64,000 bases of DNA from Flavobacteriales bacterium (GCA_020635815.1 JACJZB010000003.1:1-64000), one strand, 5' to 3'. Numbered from the stretch's first letter, positions 9,337 to 19,042 are shown. The notes: a model not told the origin generated them from the letters alone. Made by a program: numbers and translations.

Positions 9337-11204
9337 TAGTAATTAAATTGTTTATTTAAATCGTCTAAATTCAATGATATAATTGTGGGTTTACCATTTG
9401 GCAAACTGTAAGGCATTTCGCAAGCAAATAAATTGTCAACTAGGTTGTTCATCTCCTCAGTAGTTAAAAAATGACCAGCTTTTACTGATGCACTTCTTGC
9501 CAAGGATGTAGCTAAATTTTCTTGTTTTTCTAGCTTTAGTTCGTTGCTATTTAGTTTAAACTGTTCAAGCAATTTCTCTAAGGTTTGTTTAATGTTTTGC
9601 TCCTTTATTTCTGAAGGAACACCAGATACGACAAAACTGTTTCTGCCAACTTTATCCATTACAAAACCAAGAGCTACAATTTCAGGTTTTATTTCATTTA
9701 ATAATTCAGCGTCAGCTGAAGTTAATTCTATGGTTTCTGGAAAAAGTAATTGCTGACTACTTGATTTTTTTGATTTTAACTGGGAAGTAAATTTCTCATA
9801 CAGAACTCTTTCGTGAGCCCGCTGTTGGTCAATAATTAAATAACCACTTTTTAATTGAGTGAAAATGTATTTTTTATGTAATTGTAGTAATGTTCTGCCC
9901 CTTTCGGTATCCTCATCATCCCAATTACTTGAAATAACTTGTTGTTCAACTTCTTTTTGTTGAGGTTGTTGTTCAATGATTTCAGTAGTGCTTTTTTCAA
10001 AATCATCGTAAAGCGACTCCCAATTTTTAGACTCTTGTTTTGCAGCAGCTCTAATAGCGCCGTTAGTTGAGGAGTTACTTGGCTTAGAAACTTCAGTACT
10101 AAAAGGATTGTAATTAGGGTTTACTTTAATAGTTGGAGCTTTTACCGTTTCCATTTTTTTTGATAAAGGAATATCAAAGCTCGTTTCTTGTTCAAAATCT
10201 AAGGTTGGTGAAATATTGTATTTTCCTAAAGCTTGTTTAACAGAAGTTCTAATTATAGCATAAATTGAACGTTCATCCTCAAATTTAATTTCTGTTTTAG
10301 TTGGATGAATATTGATGTCAATTTTTGAAGGATCTATTTTTAAATTAATAAAGTAAGAAGGGAATTGTTCCTTGCTTAATAATTGGTCGTAAGCATTTTG
10401 TACTGCATGATTTAAATAAGCATTTTTTATAAATCTATCATTTACAAAAAAGTATTGCTCACCTCGCGTTTTTTTAGCAAATTCTGGTTTGCTTACAAAG
10501 CCTTCAATAGTTACTATATCGGTTGATTCAGTAACAGGAACTAATTTTTGATTGTATTTATCTCCAAAAACCCCAACAATTCGTTGTCTGAAACTTCCTT
10601 TGTTTAAATTAAAAACTTCGTTTTCGGCATTGTACATGCTAAAAGCAATGTTTGGATGAGCTAAAGCAACACGTTGAAACTCATCAATAATGTGCTTAAT
10701 TTCTACAGGGTTTGATTTTAAAAAATTACGACGAGCAGGAACATTGTAAAATAAGTTTTTTATTGAAAAAGAAGTCCCTTTCGAAGCAGAACAAGGTTCT
10801 TGCTCTTTAACCTCACTTCCTTCAATAATAATTTTTGTACCTAAATCTAATCCTTCTTTTTTTGTTTTTAATTCTACTTGTGCAATAGCGGCAATTGAAG
10901 CAAGAGCTTCTCCTCTAAACCCTTTTGTATTTAGGTTAAACAAATCATCTGCACAGCTAATTTTAGAAGTGGCATGTCGCTCAAAACTTAATCTAGCATC
11001 TGTTTCTGACATTCCAGAACCATTATCAATTACTTGGATTAAGGTTTTGCCAGCATCTTTAATCACTAAAGTAATATTATCACTACCCGCATCAATGGCG
11101 TTTTCCAATAGCTCTTTTACTGCAGATGCTGGTCGTTGAATTACTTCACCAGCAGCTATTTGATTGGCTACAGAATCAGGTAGAAGATGGATAATATCTG
11201 ACAT
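9336..11204 (-). CDS. mutL: DNA mismatch repair protein MutL
   Basis: 622 residues. The N-terminal GHKL ATPase is intact: ELLENAIDAG at 31-40 (Mg/ATP site Glu and Asn), DNGSGM at 60-65 and GFRGEAL at 95-101. A low-complexity linker (about 330-440) joins the C-terminal dimerisation domain. There the endonuclease motif, DQHAxxExxxxE in MutL of organisms without MutH, reads DQQRAHERVLYE from 459, and the later metal-site segments read SLARSASVKAG and LPNGKPT instead of cysteine/histidine-containing forms. MutL couples MutS mismatch recognition to strand nicking and removal. mutS lies about 28 kb away. The gene is first in an operon with the rhomboid gene. Confidence 0.95.
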   Translation of the reverse strand: MSDIIHLLPDSVANQIAAGEVIQRPASAVKELLENAIDAGSDNITLVIKDAGKTLIQVIDNGSGMSETDARLSFERHATSKISCADDLFNLNTKGFRGEALASIAAIAQVELKTKKEGLDLGTKIIIEGSEVKEQEPCSASKGTSFSIKNLFYNVPARRNFLKSNPVEIKHIIDEFQRVALAHPNIAFSMYNAENEVFNLNKGSFRQRIVGVFGDKYNQKLVPVTESTDIVTIEGFVSKPEFAKKTRGEQYFFVNDRFIKNAYLNHAVQNAYDQLLSKEQFPSYFINLKIDPSKIDINIHPTKTEIKFEDERSIYAIIRTSVKQALGKYNISPTLDFEQETSFDIPLSKKMETVKAPTIKVNPNYNPFSTEVSKPSNSSTNGAIRAAAKQESKNWESLYDDFEKSTTEIIEQQPQQKEVEQQVISSNWDDEDTERGRTLLQLHKKYIFTQLKSGYLIIDQQRAHERVLYEKFTSQLKSKKSSSQQLLFPETIELTSADAELLNEIKPEIVALGFVMDKVGRNSFVVSGVPSEIKEQNIKQTLEKLLEQFKLNSNELKLEKQENLATSLARSASVKAGHFLTTEEMNNLVDNLFACEMPYSLPNGKPTIISLNLDDLNKQFNY

Positions 11205-11354
11205 TTATATTGTTGAATTAAAAAAAACAAATTTACTAAGAACTTAAGAGTTACTCGAGTTTCTTTAGAAGTATTCTGTCCGATTTAAAAAGAGCTGATT
11301 GTAAATAGCTAATTTTGTGATTATAATAGAATTTTCTATTAAGAAAAATAACAA

Positions 11355-12266
11355 ATGAAAAAAGCACCAAAATTACGTTTAAGCACTTTTGAAGTAACCG
11401 AGAATAAGGAGCTACTGCCTTTTTTATTGGAAACTATAAAGGATAAAAATAGAACCAAAATAAAATCAATGCTTACGCATCGACAATTTAAAGTTGGCAA
11501 TGAGGTAATAACTCAGCACAATCATCCTTTAAAAAAAGGAGATAAAGTTACCGTAAGTTGGGATAAAGGGTTTAAGAAAGTTTCTTTTCAAGGGTTGTCT
11601 ATTGTTTTTGAAGACGATGATATTATTGTAGTTAACAAGAGAAGTGGATTACTTTCAATTGGTTCTGCAAAGGAAAAAAAAATGACTGCTTATCGTATTC
11701 TTAAAAATCATGTTCAAATAGATGATCCAACTAACAATGTTTTTGTTGTACATAGATTGGATAGAGATGCTTCGGGATTAATGGTTTTTGCTAAAAGCAG
11801 AAAAGCTCAATTAGAAATGCAATCCACTTGGGATAAAACTTCAACAAAAAGAAAATATTTAATAGTTGCTGAAGGTACATTTGAAAAAGATGAGGATACT
11901 CTTACAACTTATTTAAAAGAAAGTAAAGCATTAATCGTTTATTCTTATTTACATGATGCTAAGGAATTTAAAAAAGCAGTATCAAGCTATTCTGTTATAA
12001 AAAAGAATGAATATTTTACTTTACTAGAAGTAACACTTGAAACTGAAAGGAAACATCAAATTAGAGCTCAATTAAAAGCGATGGAACATCCAATACTTGG
12101 AGATAAGAAATATGACTCAACTCAAAATCCGTTAAATAGAATGGCTTTACATGCTAAAGTGTTAACTTTTATTCATCCTGCAACCCACAAAGAAGTTACT
12201 TTTGAAACTAAAGTGCCAGACGATTTTTTAAAATTGTTTCGAATTAAATATTATGAAGGAAAATAA
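11355..12266 (+). CDS. RluA-family RNA pseudouridine synthase with S4 domain
   Basis: 303 residues. An S4 RNA-binding domain occupies about 15-75 (RTKIKSMLTHRQFKVGNEVI), followed by the catalytic domain with HRLDRDASGL, in which Asp136 is the catalytic aspartate. The enzyme isomerises specific uridines to pseudouridine in 23S rRNA or tRNA; the exact site cannot be read from sequence. A TAATTTTG element at 11310-11317 fits the Bacteroidota -7 box and may be its promoter. A second member of the family, without an obvious S4 domain, lies at 42835-43806. It is divergent from mutL and convergent with the DUF4834 gene. Confidence 0.9.
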   Translation: MKKAPKLRLSTFEVTENKELLPFLLETIKDKNRTKIKSMLTHRQFKVGNEVITQHNHPLKKGDKVTVSWDKGFKKVSFQGLSIVFEDDDIIVVNKRSGLLSIGSAKEKKMTAYRILKNHVQIDDPTNNVFVVHRLDRDASGLMVFAKSRKAQLEMQSTWDKTSTKRKYLIVAEGTFEKDEDTLTTYLKESKALIVYSYLHDAKEFKKAVSSYSVIKKNEYFTLLEVTLETERKHQIRAQLKAMEHPILGDKKYDSTQNPLNRMALHAKVLTFIHPATHKEVTFETKVPDDFLKLFRIKYYEGK

Positions 12267-12270
12267 ACGT

Positions 12271-12543
12271 TTATTCCACTTCCTCATAATCTACATATTC
12301 GCCATCGTTTGAAGATGATGGAGTGGTTTTTTTTATCGTTTTTATTTTAACCTCTCCTTCATGCTCCTTAGCAAACTGTTTGGCTTGCTCAGCGTCTCTA
12401 AATTGTTGTTGTGATTGATTTTGAAACTGACCCATTTTTTTGTTTACCCATCTTGTTAATAGAAATGGAAAAACATAACGAGTAAGTAACTTAAAACCGT
12501 AATAGACAAGTACGATTATAGCTATTGTTCTTAAAAGTTGCAA
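12271..12543 (-). CDS. DUF4834 family small membrane-anchored protein
   Basis: 90 residues. An N-terminal membrane helix (about 4-30) is followed by RWVNKKMGQFQNQ, a charged Gln/Lys-rich coil, and an acidic tail ending YVDYEEVE. This matches DUF4834, a family restricted to Bacteroidota whose role is unknown. The helix probably anchors the C-terminal tail in the cytoplasm. The gene lies four bases after the end of the convergent pseudouridine synthase and 84 bases downstream of the carB stop in the same direction, so it may share the carB transcript. Confidence 0.75.
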   Translation of the reverse strand: MQLLRTIAIIVLVYYGFKLLTRYVFPFLLTRWVNKKMGQFQNQSQQQFRDAEQAKQFAKEHEGEVKIKTIKKTTPSSSNDGEYVDYEEVE

Positions 12544-12627
12544 TTTTTATTTCTTTTTAAAATTATAACTTACTTTATTTCAACAATCTTTCCATTTCTA
12601 ATTTTAAGTCAAAATGGCATATATTTA

Positions 12628-15444
12628 TTATCTACTCAAATACAGATTTCTTTCAGCGTAAATATCTCTAAAGAATTTGTCTTTTAATGAATCAATAAAT
12701 TGGATAGCTTCTCCAGTTGATTTCATTTCAGGCCCTAATTCTTTATCCACATTAGGGAATTTACTAAATGAAAAAACAGGAATTTTAATAGCATAACCTT
12801 CTTTGTGAGGGTTAAAATTAAAATCTTTAATCTTTTTATCGCCTAACATTACTTTTGTAGCATATTTAACATAAGGTTCTCTGTACGCTTTTGCAATAAA
12901 TGGAACTGTACGAGATGCTCTAGGGTTAGCTTCAATAACGTAAACAACATCATCTTTAATTGCAAACTGTATATTAATTAAACCAACTGTTTTTAATGCA
13001 ACAGCAATTTTCTTGGTAATATCTTCTATTTGAGTTATGATTAAATCGCCTAAATTGTAAGGTGGTAATACGGCATAAGAATCTCCTGAATGAATACCTG
13101 CAGGTTCGATATGTTGCATGATGCCAATAATGTAAGTGTCGGTTCCATCACAAATAGCATCAGCTTCTGCTTCTATAGCTCCACCTAAGAAGTGGTCTAA
13201 TAGTATTTGGTTGTTAGGCATCGCCTTTAAAATATCAACAACATGATGCTCTAATTCATCCTCATTAATTACAATTTTCATTTTTTGACCTCCAAGAACA
13301 TAAGAAGGACGAACTAATAATGGAAATCCTAAATCTTTTGATAATTCTATAGCTTGTTCAGCACTTTCTACTATTCCATATTTAGGGAAAGGTATTTTTA
13401 GTTCTTCTAAAACTTTAGAGAAACGACCTCTATCTTCGGCAATGTCAAGTGCTTCAAATGAAGTTCCTAAAACTTTTATACCATATTTTTCTAATTTTTC
13501 AGCAAGCTTTAAAGCTGTCTGTCCCCCTAATTGAACAATAACTCCAATTGGATTTTCATGTTTGATGATATCGTAAATATGTTCCCAAAATACCGGTTCA
13601 AAGTATAATTTATCTGCTGTTTCTGAGTCTGTTGAGACAGTTTCAGGATTACAATTTATCATAATTGTTTCATATCCAGCTTCTTTAGCAGCCATTACTC
13701 CATGCACACAACTGTAATCAAATTCTATTCCTTGTCCTATTCTATTTGGTCCAGAACCTAATACAACTATAGATTTTTTATCTGAAACAATAGATTCATT
13801 TTCGTCTTCAAAAGTAGAGTAGTAGTAAGGTGTTTGAGCAGGAAATTCAGCAGCACAAGTATCAACCAACTTATAAACTCTGTTAATATTCATTTCTGCT
13901 CTTTTGCTGTAAACTTCACTTTCTAAGCACTTTAATAAATGAGCAATTTGTCTATCAGCATAACCTTTTTGTTTTGCTTCATACATTAACTCTCTTGGAA
14001 TATTTTCTAGGGTAAATTTTTCAATTCTTCTTTCAAGTTTTATAAAGTCTTCAATTTGTCTTAAAAACCAATGGTCTATTTTAGTTTTTTCAAAAATGGT
14101 TTTAAAAGGAATACCCATCTTTATAGCATCATAAATATGGAATAATCTGTCCCAACTTGGATTTTCTAAGCTATGTAAAATTTGATTCTGGTTAGTTAAT
14201 TCTTTACCATCAGCACCTAAACCATTTCTATTAATTTCTAAACTTTGACAAGCTTTTTGCAGTGCTTCTTGAAAAGAACGCCCAATTCCCATAGCTTCTC
14301 CAACAGATTTCATTTGAAAGCCTAATCTTCTGTCAGCTCCTTTAAATTTATCGAAATTGAAACGAGGAATTTTTACGATAACATAATCTAAAGTTGGTTC
14401 AAACAAAGCCGAAGTTCCTGTTATAGGATTTTTTAATTCATCTAATGAATATCCAATGGCAAGTTTAGCCGCTATTTTAGCAATTGGATAACCAGTTGCT
14501 TTAGAAGCTAACGCAGACGAACGCGATACTCTTGGGTTTATTTCTATTGCAATTATATCTTCATTTTCATCATTACTTACAGAAAATTGTACGTTACATC
14601 CTCCAGCAAAATTGCCAATAGAACGCATCATGTGAATTGACATGTCACGCATTTTTTGGAACGTTGTATCTGACAGGGTCATCGCAGGAGCAACGGTAAT
14701 CGAATCTCCTGTATGAATTCCCATAGGATCAAAATTCTCTATCGAACAGATAATTATAACATTATCATTTCGATCTCTTAAAAGCTCTAATTCATATTCT
14801 TTCCATCCAATAACAGCCTTATCAATCATTACCTCATGTATAGGAGAGGCTTTTAATCCACGATGTAGTGCTTCTTCATATTCTGCTGGGTCGTATATTA
14901 CAGCACCACCAGTACCACCGAGGGTAAATGATGGACGAATTACTAACGGAAATCCAATTTTTTGAGCAATTTCTTTTCCTTCTAAATATGATTTTGCCGT
15001 TTCTGATGGAGCCATTGGAACTCCAATTTCTTCCATTTTTTGACGAAACAATTCTCTATCTTCGGTTATGTCAATAGCTTTGGTATCAACCCCAATCATT
15101 CTTACATTATATTCTTCCCATAATCCCATTTTTTCACACTCTATGGCAAGATTAAGTGCAGTTTGTCCACCCACTGAAGGTAAAACAGCATCAATATCCG
15201 GGTGATCTTCTAATATTTTAATAATAGAAGTTGTGTCTAACGGTAGTAAGTAAACGTTATCAGCAGTTACGTCATCCGTCATAATTGTTGCCGGATTGGA
15301 GTTGATTAACGAAACAATAATACCTTCTTCTCTTAGCGAACGCGAAGCTTGAGAACCAGAATAATCGAATTCGCAAGCTTGACCAATAACGATAGGTCCA
15401 CTTCCAATTATTAATACGTGTTTGATGCTATTATCTTTTGGCAT
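12628..15444 (-). CDS. carB: Carbamoyl-phosphate synthase large subunit, short form
   Basis: 938 residues. The two homologous halves are clear: GSGPIVIGQACEFDYSG at 14-30 and a second GSGPNRIGQGIEFDYS near 563, each followed by an ATP-grasp domain (GGTGGAVIYDP in the first, LGGQKMKIV in the second). The large subunit makes carbamoyl phosphate from bicarbonate, ammonia and two ATP for arginine and pyrimidine synthesis. E. coli CarB is about 1073 residues; here the protein ends just after the second ATP-grasp domain, so the C-terminal allosteric MGS-like domain is absent. Short CarB proteins are known in this phylum. The glutaminase subunit carA is not in the window. Confidence 0.96.
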   Translation of the reverse strand: MPKDNSIKHVLIIGSGPIVIGQACEFDYSGSQASRSLREEGIIVSLINSNPATIMTDDVTADNVYLLPLDTTSIIKILEDHPDIDAVLPSVGGQTALNLAIECEKMGLWEEYNVRMIGVDTKAIDITEDRELFRQKMEEIGVPMAPSETAKSYLEGKEIAQKIGFPLVIRPSFTLGGTGGAVIYDPAEYEEALHRGLKASPIHEVMIDKAVIGWKEYELELLRDRNDNVIIICSIENFDPMGIHTGDSITVAPAMTLSDTTFQKMRDMSIHMMRSIGNFAGGCNVQFSVSNDENEDIIAIEINPRVSRSSALASKATGYPIAKIAAKLAIGYSLDELKNPITGTSALFEPTLDYVIVKIPRFNFDKFKGADRRLGFQMKSVGEAMGIGRSFQEALQKACQSLEINRNGLGADGKELTNQNQILHSLENPSWDRLFHIYDAIKMGIPFKTIFEKTKIDHWFLRQIEDFIKLERRIEKFTLENIPRELMYEAKQKGYADRQIAHLLKCLESEVYSKRAEMNINRVYKLVDTCAAEFPAQTPYYYSTFEDENESIVSDKKSIVVLGSGPNRIGQGIEFDYSCVHGVMAAKEAGYETIMINCNPETVSTDSETADKLYFEPVFWEHIYDIIKHENPIGVIVQLGGQTALKLAEKLEKYGIKVLGTSFEALDIAEDRGRFSKVLEELKIPFPKYGIVESAEQAIELSKDLGFPLLVRPSYVLGGQKMKIVINEDELEHHVVDILKAMPNNQILLDHFLGGAIEAEADAICDGTDTYIIGIMQHIEPAGIHSGDSYAVLPPYNLGDLIITQIEDITKKIAVALKTVGLINIQFAIKDDVVYVIEANPRASRTVPFIAKAYREPYVKYATKVMLGDKKIKDFNFNPHKEGYAIKIPVFSFSKFPNVDKELGPEMKSTGEAIQFIDSLKDKFFRDIYAERNLYLSR

Positions 15445-15543
15445 AATCTTAAGAATATTTGATGCAAAATGGTTTGTGCGAAATTACTTCAATTTGATTG
15501 ATTTCTTCTTGCTTACTTTTCAACATTTATTAAAAAAATGTTC

Positions 15544-15573
15544 AAAAAAAAAGGAAGCTAATTGCTTCCTTTT
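15544..15573 (-). terminator. Terminator of rpmH
   Basis: Stem AAGGAAGC (15551-15558) pairs with GCTTCCTT (15564-15571) around a five-base loop. On the minus strand it is followed by a run of T (the A run at 15544-15552). It lies 18 bases after the rpmH stop and about 100 bases before carB. Confidence 0.85.
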
Positions 15574-15590
15574 CTTATCTACCTATATAA

Positions 15591-15749
15591 TTATCTCTTG
15601 TGCTGAGGTTCATCAGACACCGTCAATTTCTTTCTTCCTTTTGCTCTTCTTCTAGCTAATACTTTTCTACCATTAGCAGATTCCATTCTACTCATGAATC
15701 CGTGCTTGTTTTTTCTTTTTCTTCTCGAAGGTTGGAATGTTCTTTTCAT
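15591..15749 (-). CDS. rpmH: 50S ribosomal protein L34
   Basis: 52 codons on the minus strand from ATG at 15747-15749 to TAA at 15591-15593. The start MKRTFQPSRRKRKNKHGFM and the later RRRAKGRKKLTVSDE are diagnostic of L34, the smallest protein of the large ribosomal subunit, very rich in Arg and Lys. It has its own promoter (15793-15823) and terminator (15544-15573), so it is a single-gene unit. The usual neighbours rnpA and yidC are absent; instead carB follows in the same direction. The product is complete, with the C-terminus ending QHKR. Confidence 0.97.
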   Translation of the reverse strand: MKRTFQPSRRKRKNKHGFMSRMESANGRKVLARRRAKGRKKLTVSDEPQHKR

Positions 15750-15792
15750 CTCTTTCTGTTTTTAATCTTTCCCGATGTTAAATTTCGGTCTG

Positions 15793-15823
15793 CAAAAATA
15801 GATTTTTTTTATATAATGACAAA
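15793..15823 (-). promoter_or_regulatory. Bacteroidota-type promoter of rpmH
   Basis: Read on the minus strand: TTTG (ending at 15820) then 19 bases then TATTTTTG (15800 to 15793). This fits the Bacteroidota primary sigma consensus TTTG-N19-TAnnTTTG exactly. The -7 box lies about 44 bases upstream of the rpmH ATG. Confidence 0.8.
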
Positions 15824-15957
15824 TATATTCAAATCTTTTTTTAGAATTATTTTAGCTAACAAAACTATGATTTTTAAATAAAGAAAATCTTTATGACAAA
15901 TATCAGTAATAATTATGATTAGGCTCACTAATTTAGCACCTAAATTACCCACGATAA

Positions 15958-16983
15958 ATGATAATTGGTTTAAGAGATTTTTTTGTTCGTAACCTTAAAA
16001 AGGGCACATTTTTATGGAAGGTTCTTGAATTTTTTCAAGGAATGTTTTATGTGAAAGATTATTTGTTCTATTATAAGTGGAAGTTAGTTAAACAAGGAAG
16101 TTCTATAAGAGAAGTAAACATAGAGTTTACTAGTTTTTGTAATTTACGTTGCTCTTTTTGCTCGTTAGATCATGAGAAACCAAAAGTAAAAATGACGCCA
16201 GAACTGTTGGAGAAGTTTTTTGATAACTTGGTGAATGATGGTAGATTTAATAAAGTTGAAGTTATCCATTTGCACAATGGAGGAGAAACATTATTAAATC
16301 CTCAAATTAAAGAACTGCTAGGAGTAATTAAAAAGTATAAAGACATTGTGTTAGATCGAGGATTAAAGTTTCCTACTGTATATTTATTAACTAACGGTAC
16401 ACCATTAACTGAAAAGAAGACGGTAGAAATTATAACTAGTGGAGCAGTGGATGTAATGGAATTTAGTATGGATGGAGGTAGTCCTCAACGATTTGAGGAA
16501 ATGCGTATTAAAGCAAAATGGGATTTATTTTATAAAAACATCAAATATTTTTGTGACGAAAACCAACAAGCAGGCAATAAAATTAAAACAAACATCATTT
16601 CTGTAATTGACGCGAAAAACCCATTAAAAACAGATTGGATGGATAAACAATTTGTTGAGGTTTTAGAGATGGTTGATAGTTATGAATTGAGACACCCGCA
16701 TACTTGGGCAGGAGAAGTTGATATAGAGGGAGATTCTTCAAACAACAAAAGTAAACCGCATAAAATAGGTTGTGGTTTGTTGATGAATCAATTAGTTTTT
16801 TTGCCAGATGGAAATGTAACGGTTTGTTGTGTTGATTTAAATGGGAAAGGGGTTGTTGGCAATATTAAAGAGAATAGTCTTTTTGATATTTATTACTCTC
16901 CAAAAAGAAGAAAGTGGTTGGAATTGATGTTTAAAGGCAAAAAATCACAAATTGATTTGTGTAAAAATTGTGATACATTCTAA
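15958..16983 (+). CDS. Radical SAM protein with SPASM-like C-terminal domain
   Basis: 341 residues. The radical SAM cluster motif CxxxCxxC is at Cys61, Cys65 and Cys68 (FCNLRCSFCS), with HNGGETLLNP as the GGE/SAM-binding strand. The C-terminal region (about 272-341) has cysteines in CGLLMNQ, VTVCCVD and LCKNC, which fits a SPASM or twitch domain binding one or more auxiliary iron-sulfur clusters. Such proteins mature peptides or modify small molecules; no precursor peptide gene or partner is visible nearby, so the substrate is unknown. It is convergent with the LtaS-like gene, one base apart. ATG 15958 follows a TAATTTAG element at 15929-15936 that could act as a weak -7 box. Confidence 0.82.
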   Translation: MIIGLRDFFVRNLKKGTFLWKVLEFFQGMFYVKDYLFYYKWKLVKQGSSIREVNIEFTSFCNLRCSFCSLDHEKPKVKMTPELLEKFFDNLVNDGRFNKVEVIHLHNGGETLLNPQIKELLGVIKKYKDIVLDRGLKFPTVYLLTNGTPLTEKKTVEIITSGAVDVMEFSMDGGSPQRFEEMRIKAKWDLFYKNIKYFCDENQQAGNKIKTNIISVIDAKNPLKTDWMDKQFVEVLEMVDSYELRHPHTWAGEVDIEGDSSNNKSKPHKIGCGLLMNQLVFLPDGNVTVCCVDLNGKGVVGNIKENSLFDIYYSPKRRKWLELMFKGKKSQIDLCKNCDTF

Positions 16984-16984
16984 A

Positions 16985-18958
16985 TTACTCATCCCCAACT
17001 TTATTTTTACTCATTAGATAATAGGCTGCCTGCATATTCGAAAAAGCATATTTTTTCATTGCTTCAGCTTTTTCTTTATTTTCTTCAATACAATTATTTA
17101 CTGATTTGTTTTGGTAGAGGTGCATCGTTTCTGGGCCTTCTTTTCTTAAAATTAATAAATGTTCATCATCTATCACACCAATTTTATCATCAGCATTAAA
17201 GTACATAAAAGGTCGAGATTCGGTAAATAAATCAATACCTAATGTAGTGTTTGTGTAGGGCAGTTTTAATAAATTCATTAGGGTTGGATATACATCTATT
17301 TGTCCACCAATTTTATTAAATAGCTTAGGAGAAGTGATTAAGTTGGGAGCATAGATAAGAAAAGGGATATGGTTGTAATTTAATGAAAGATCATATCGAA
17401 CATCTATAGCCCAGCCATGGTCGGCAACAAAAGCAAAAACGGTATTGCTAAACCAAGATTGCTTTCTTGCATCTGCTATAAATTTATTTAATGACCAATC
17501 AGCATATTCGCAGGCAGCAAGTTCATCAGTTTTATGTTTAGATTTAAAGTAACTAGGAATTCTATATGGACCATGATTACTTGTTGTCATAAATACAGCT
17601 AAGAAAGGAGTATCTTTTTGAGCCATTTCGCTGATGACAGGAAGAGAAAAGTCAAACATAAAATCATCGGCAACCCCAAGGGTACTCAATATTTTATTTT
17701 TAGGGTAATCTTTATCACACACAATGTTGTCAATTCCGTTTTCAGTTAAAAATCCACCAACGTTATCAAATTCAACATCATGGTTGGTAAAATAAGTTGT
17801 TGAGTAGCCATTCTTTTTTAAGTTGCTTATAAGATTGTTGTATTTTAAAATAGGAACCTGGTTCATAGCATGTCTATCATAAAGTGCCGGATAAGAACAA
17901 AGCGTTCCATAAATGCCATTGTGCGTATGAATACCGGCACTGTATAAGTTCTTGAAGAAATAGCCTTGATTACTTATGCTGTCTAAAAAAGGTGTAATGT
18001 TAAAAGGATTGCCATAGGTTCCCATTCGAGCAGTACTCATACCTTCCATTAAAATTAAAACAAGATTAGGTTGTTTTGTGTAGCTAGAATCTGGGATGAT
18101 GTTTTTTGCAATAGGAGAATGATAATTCCCTTCTCTATTTAAATATTGTTTTACATTATGAATAGCAAGGTCATTATCCATTAATTGCAATTCTTTATTG
18201 CTTTCCTTTTTAGTGTCAAAATAGCTTTTTAAAAAAGTAAAAACAGGATTTAAAGCCATTTGGTTGGTAATGGAGTAATCACTAAAATAAGCATCTGTAG
18301 GACCTAAAGGAGCAACATTGAAATTAATGCGACCTCTAAAACCCAAAATTAACATAAGTGATAAGCAAACGAACCAAACTATTTTCTTGCGTAAAGAAAA
18401 TGAATGATTTTCATTTGCTTTAAAGCAAAGGTGTTTTAATTTTTTTATAAAATAACGGTAAGCTAAAACAATAATAATAAGTGGAACTAAAATACCCCAA
18501 TAACTTGGTTCTTGGAAAACCATTTTAAGCACAAACATTGGGTTTTCTATCCATTGAAAAACGGCTGTGGTTAACCTATAATTAAAGTGTGAGAAGTAAG
18601 GTACATCAATGCTGCTAATTAGGAAAGAAAATAAGTAACAAATGGTAATTAAGGACGTCACTATTTTTATGAGCAAAGATTTATTATTTAGTAGGAAATC
18701 GTTTATAAAAAGAAGTAAAAAAGGGATTAATAACAAATAGCTACTCATTACGCTGTCGAATCGAAAACCTAGAAGAAAAGAACGAAAAATTACATCGCTA
18801 CGAATTTCAGTAGGAATGTTTTCGATTTGTGAATAATTAGCATAAAATGCAATTAATCGAAAAACAAAAAAAAAGAGAATTCCGATTGCATAATTTACAA
18901 ACAGAAATCTTATGTATGAAGGTATTTTATTAATTAAGTTTTTCAATAGACAACTCAA
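16985..18958 (-). CDS. LtaS-like phosphoglycerol/phosphoethanolamine transferase family membrane protein
   Basis: 657 residues. Five N-terminal membrane helices (about 18-42, 70-90, 97-117, 150-170, 193-207) precede an extracytoplasmic sulfatase/alkaline-phosphatase domain. Metal and nucleophile residues are visible: Glu305 in LILMEGMS, the likely nucleophile Thr322 in NITPFLDSI, TTSNHGPY and VADHGW. This is the LtaS/MdoB/EptA fold, which moves phospho-head groups onto surface glycans or lipids; the real acceptor is not known in Bacteroidota. No ATG starts the frame: TTG at 18958 is used here, and TTG at 18946 giving MKNLINKIPSYIRF is an equal or better alternative. Confidence 0.82.
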   Translation of the reverse strand: MSCLLKNLINKIPSYIRFLFVNYAIGILFFFVFRLIAFYANYSQIENIPTEIRSDVIFRSFLLGFRFDSVMSSYLLLIPFLLLFINDFLLNNKSLLIKIVTSLITICYLFSFLISSIDVPYFSHFNYRLTTAVFQWIENPMFVLKMVFQEPSYWGILVPLIIIVLAYRYFIKKLKHLCFKANENHSFSLRKKIVWFVCLSLMLILGFRGRINFNVAPLGPTDAYFSDYSITNQMALNPVFTFLKSYFDTKKESNKELQLMDNDLAIHNVKQYLNREGNYHSPIAKNIIPDSSYTKQPNLVLILMEGMSTARMGTYGNPFNITPFLDSISNQGYFFKNLYSAGIHTHNGIYGTLCSYPALYDRHAMNQVPILKYNNLISNLKKNGYSTTYFTNHDVEFDNVGGFLTENGIDNIVCDKDYPKNKILSTLGVADDFMFDFSLPVISEMAQKDTPFLAVFMTTSNHGPYRIPSYFKSKHKTDELAACEYADWSLNKFIADARKQSWFSNTVFAFVADHGWAIDVRYDLSLNYNHIPFLIYAPNLITSPKLFNKIGGQIDVYPTLMNLLKLPYTNTTLGIDLFTESRPFMYFNADDKIGVIDDEHLLILRKEGPETMHLYQNKSVNNCIEENKEKAEAMKKYAFSNMQAAYYLMSKNKVGDE

Positions 18959-19042
18959 AAGAGAAATTCAAAAATAAGATAAACTTTAAGTTTATCAATT
19001 CACATACTTTTTTTATAACACATTAAAATTTAATTTAGCTGC

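Noticed and set aside
15422..15655. Plus-strand open frame of 77 codons over the carB start and rpmH end
   Set aside because: It runs antisense to carB and rpmH and through the rpmH terminator; no homology pattern, composition of shadow frames.
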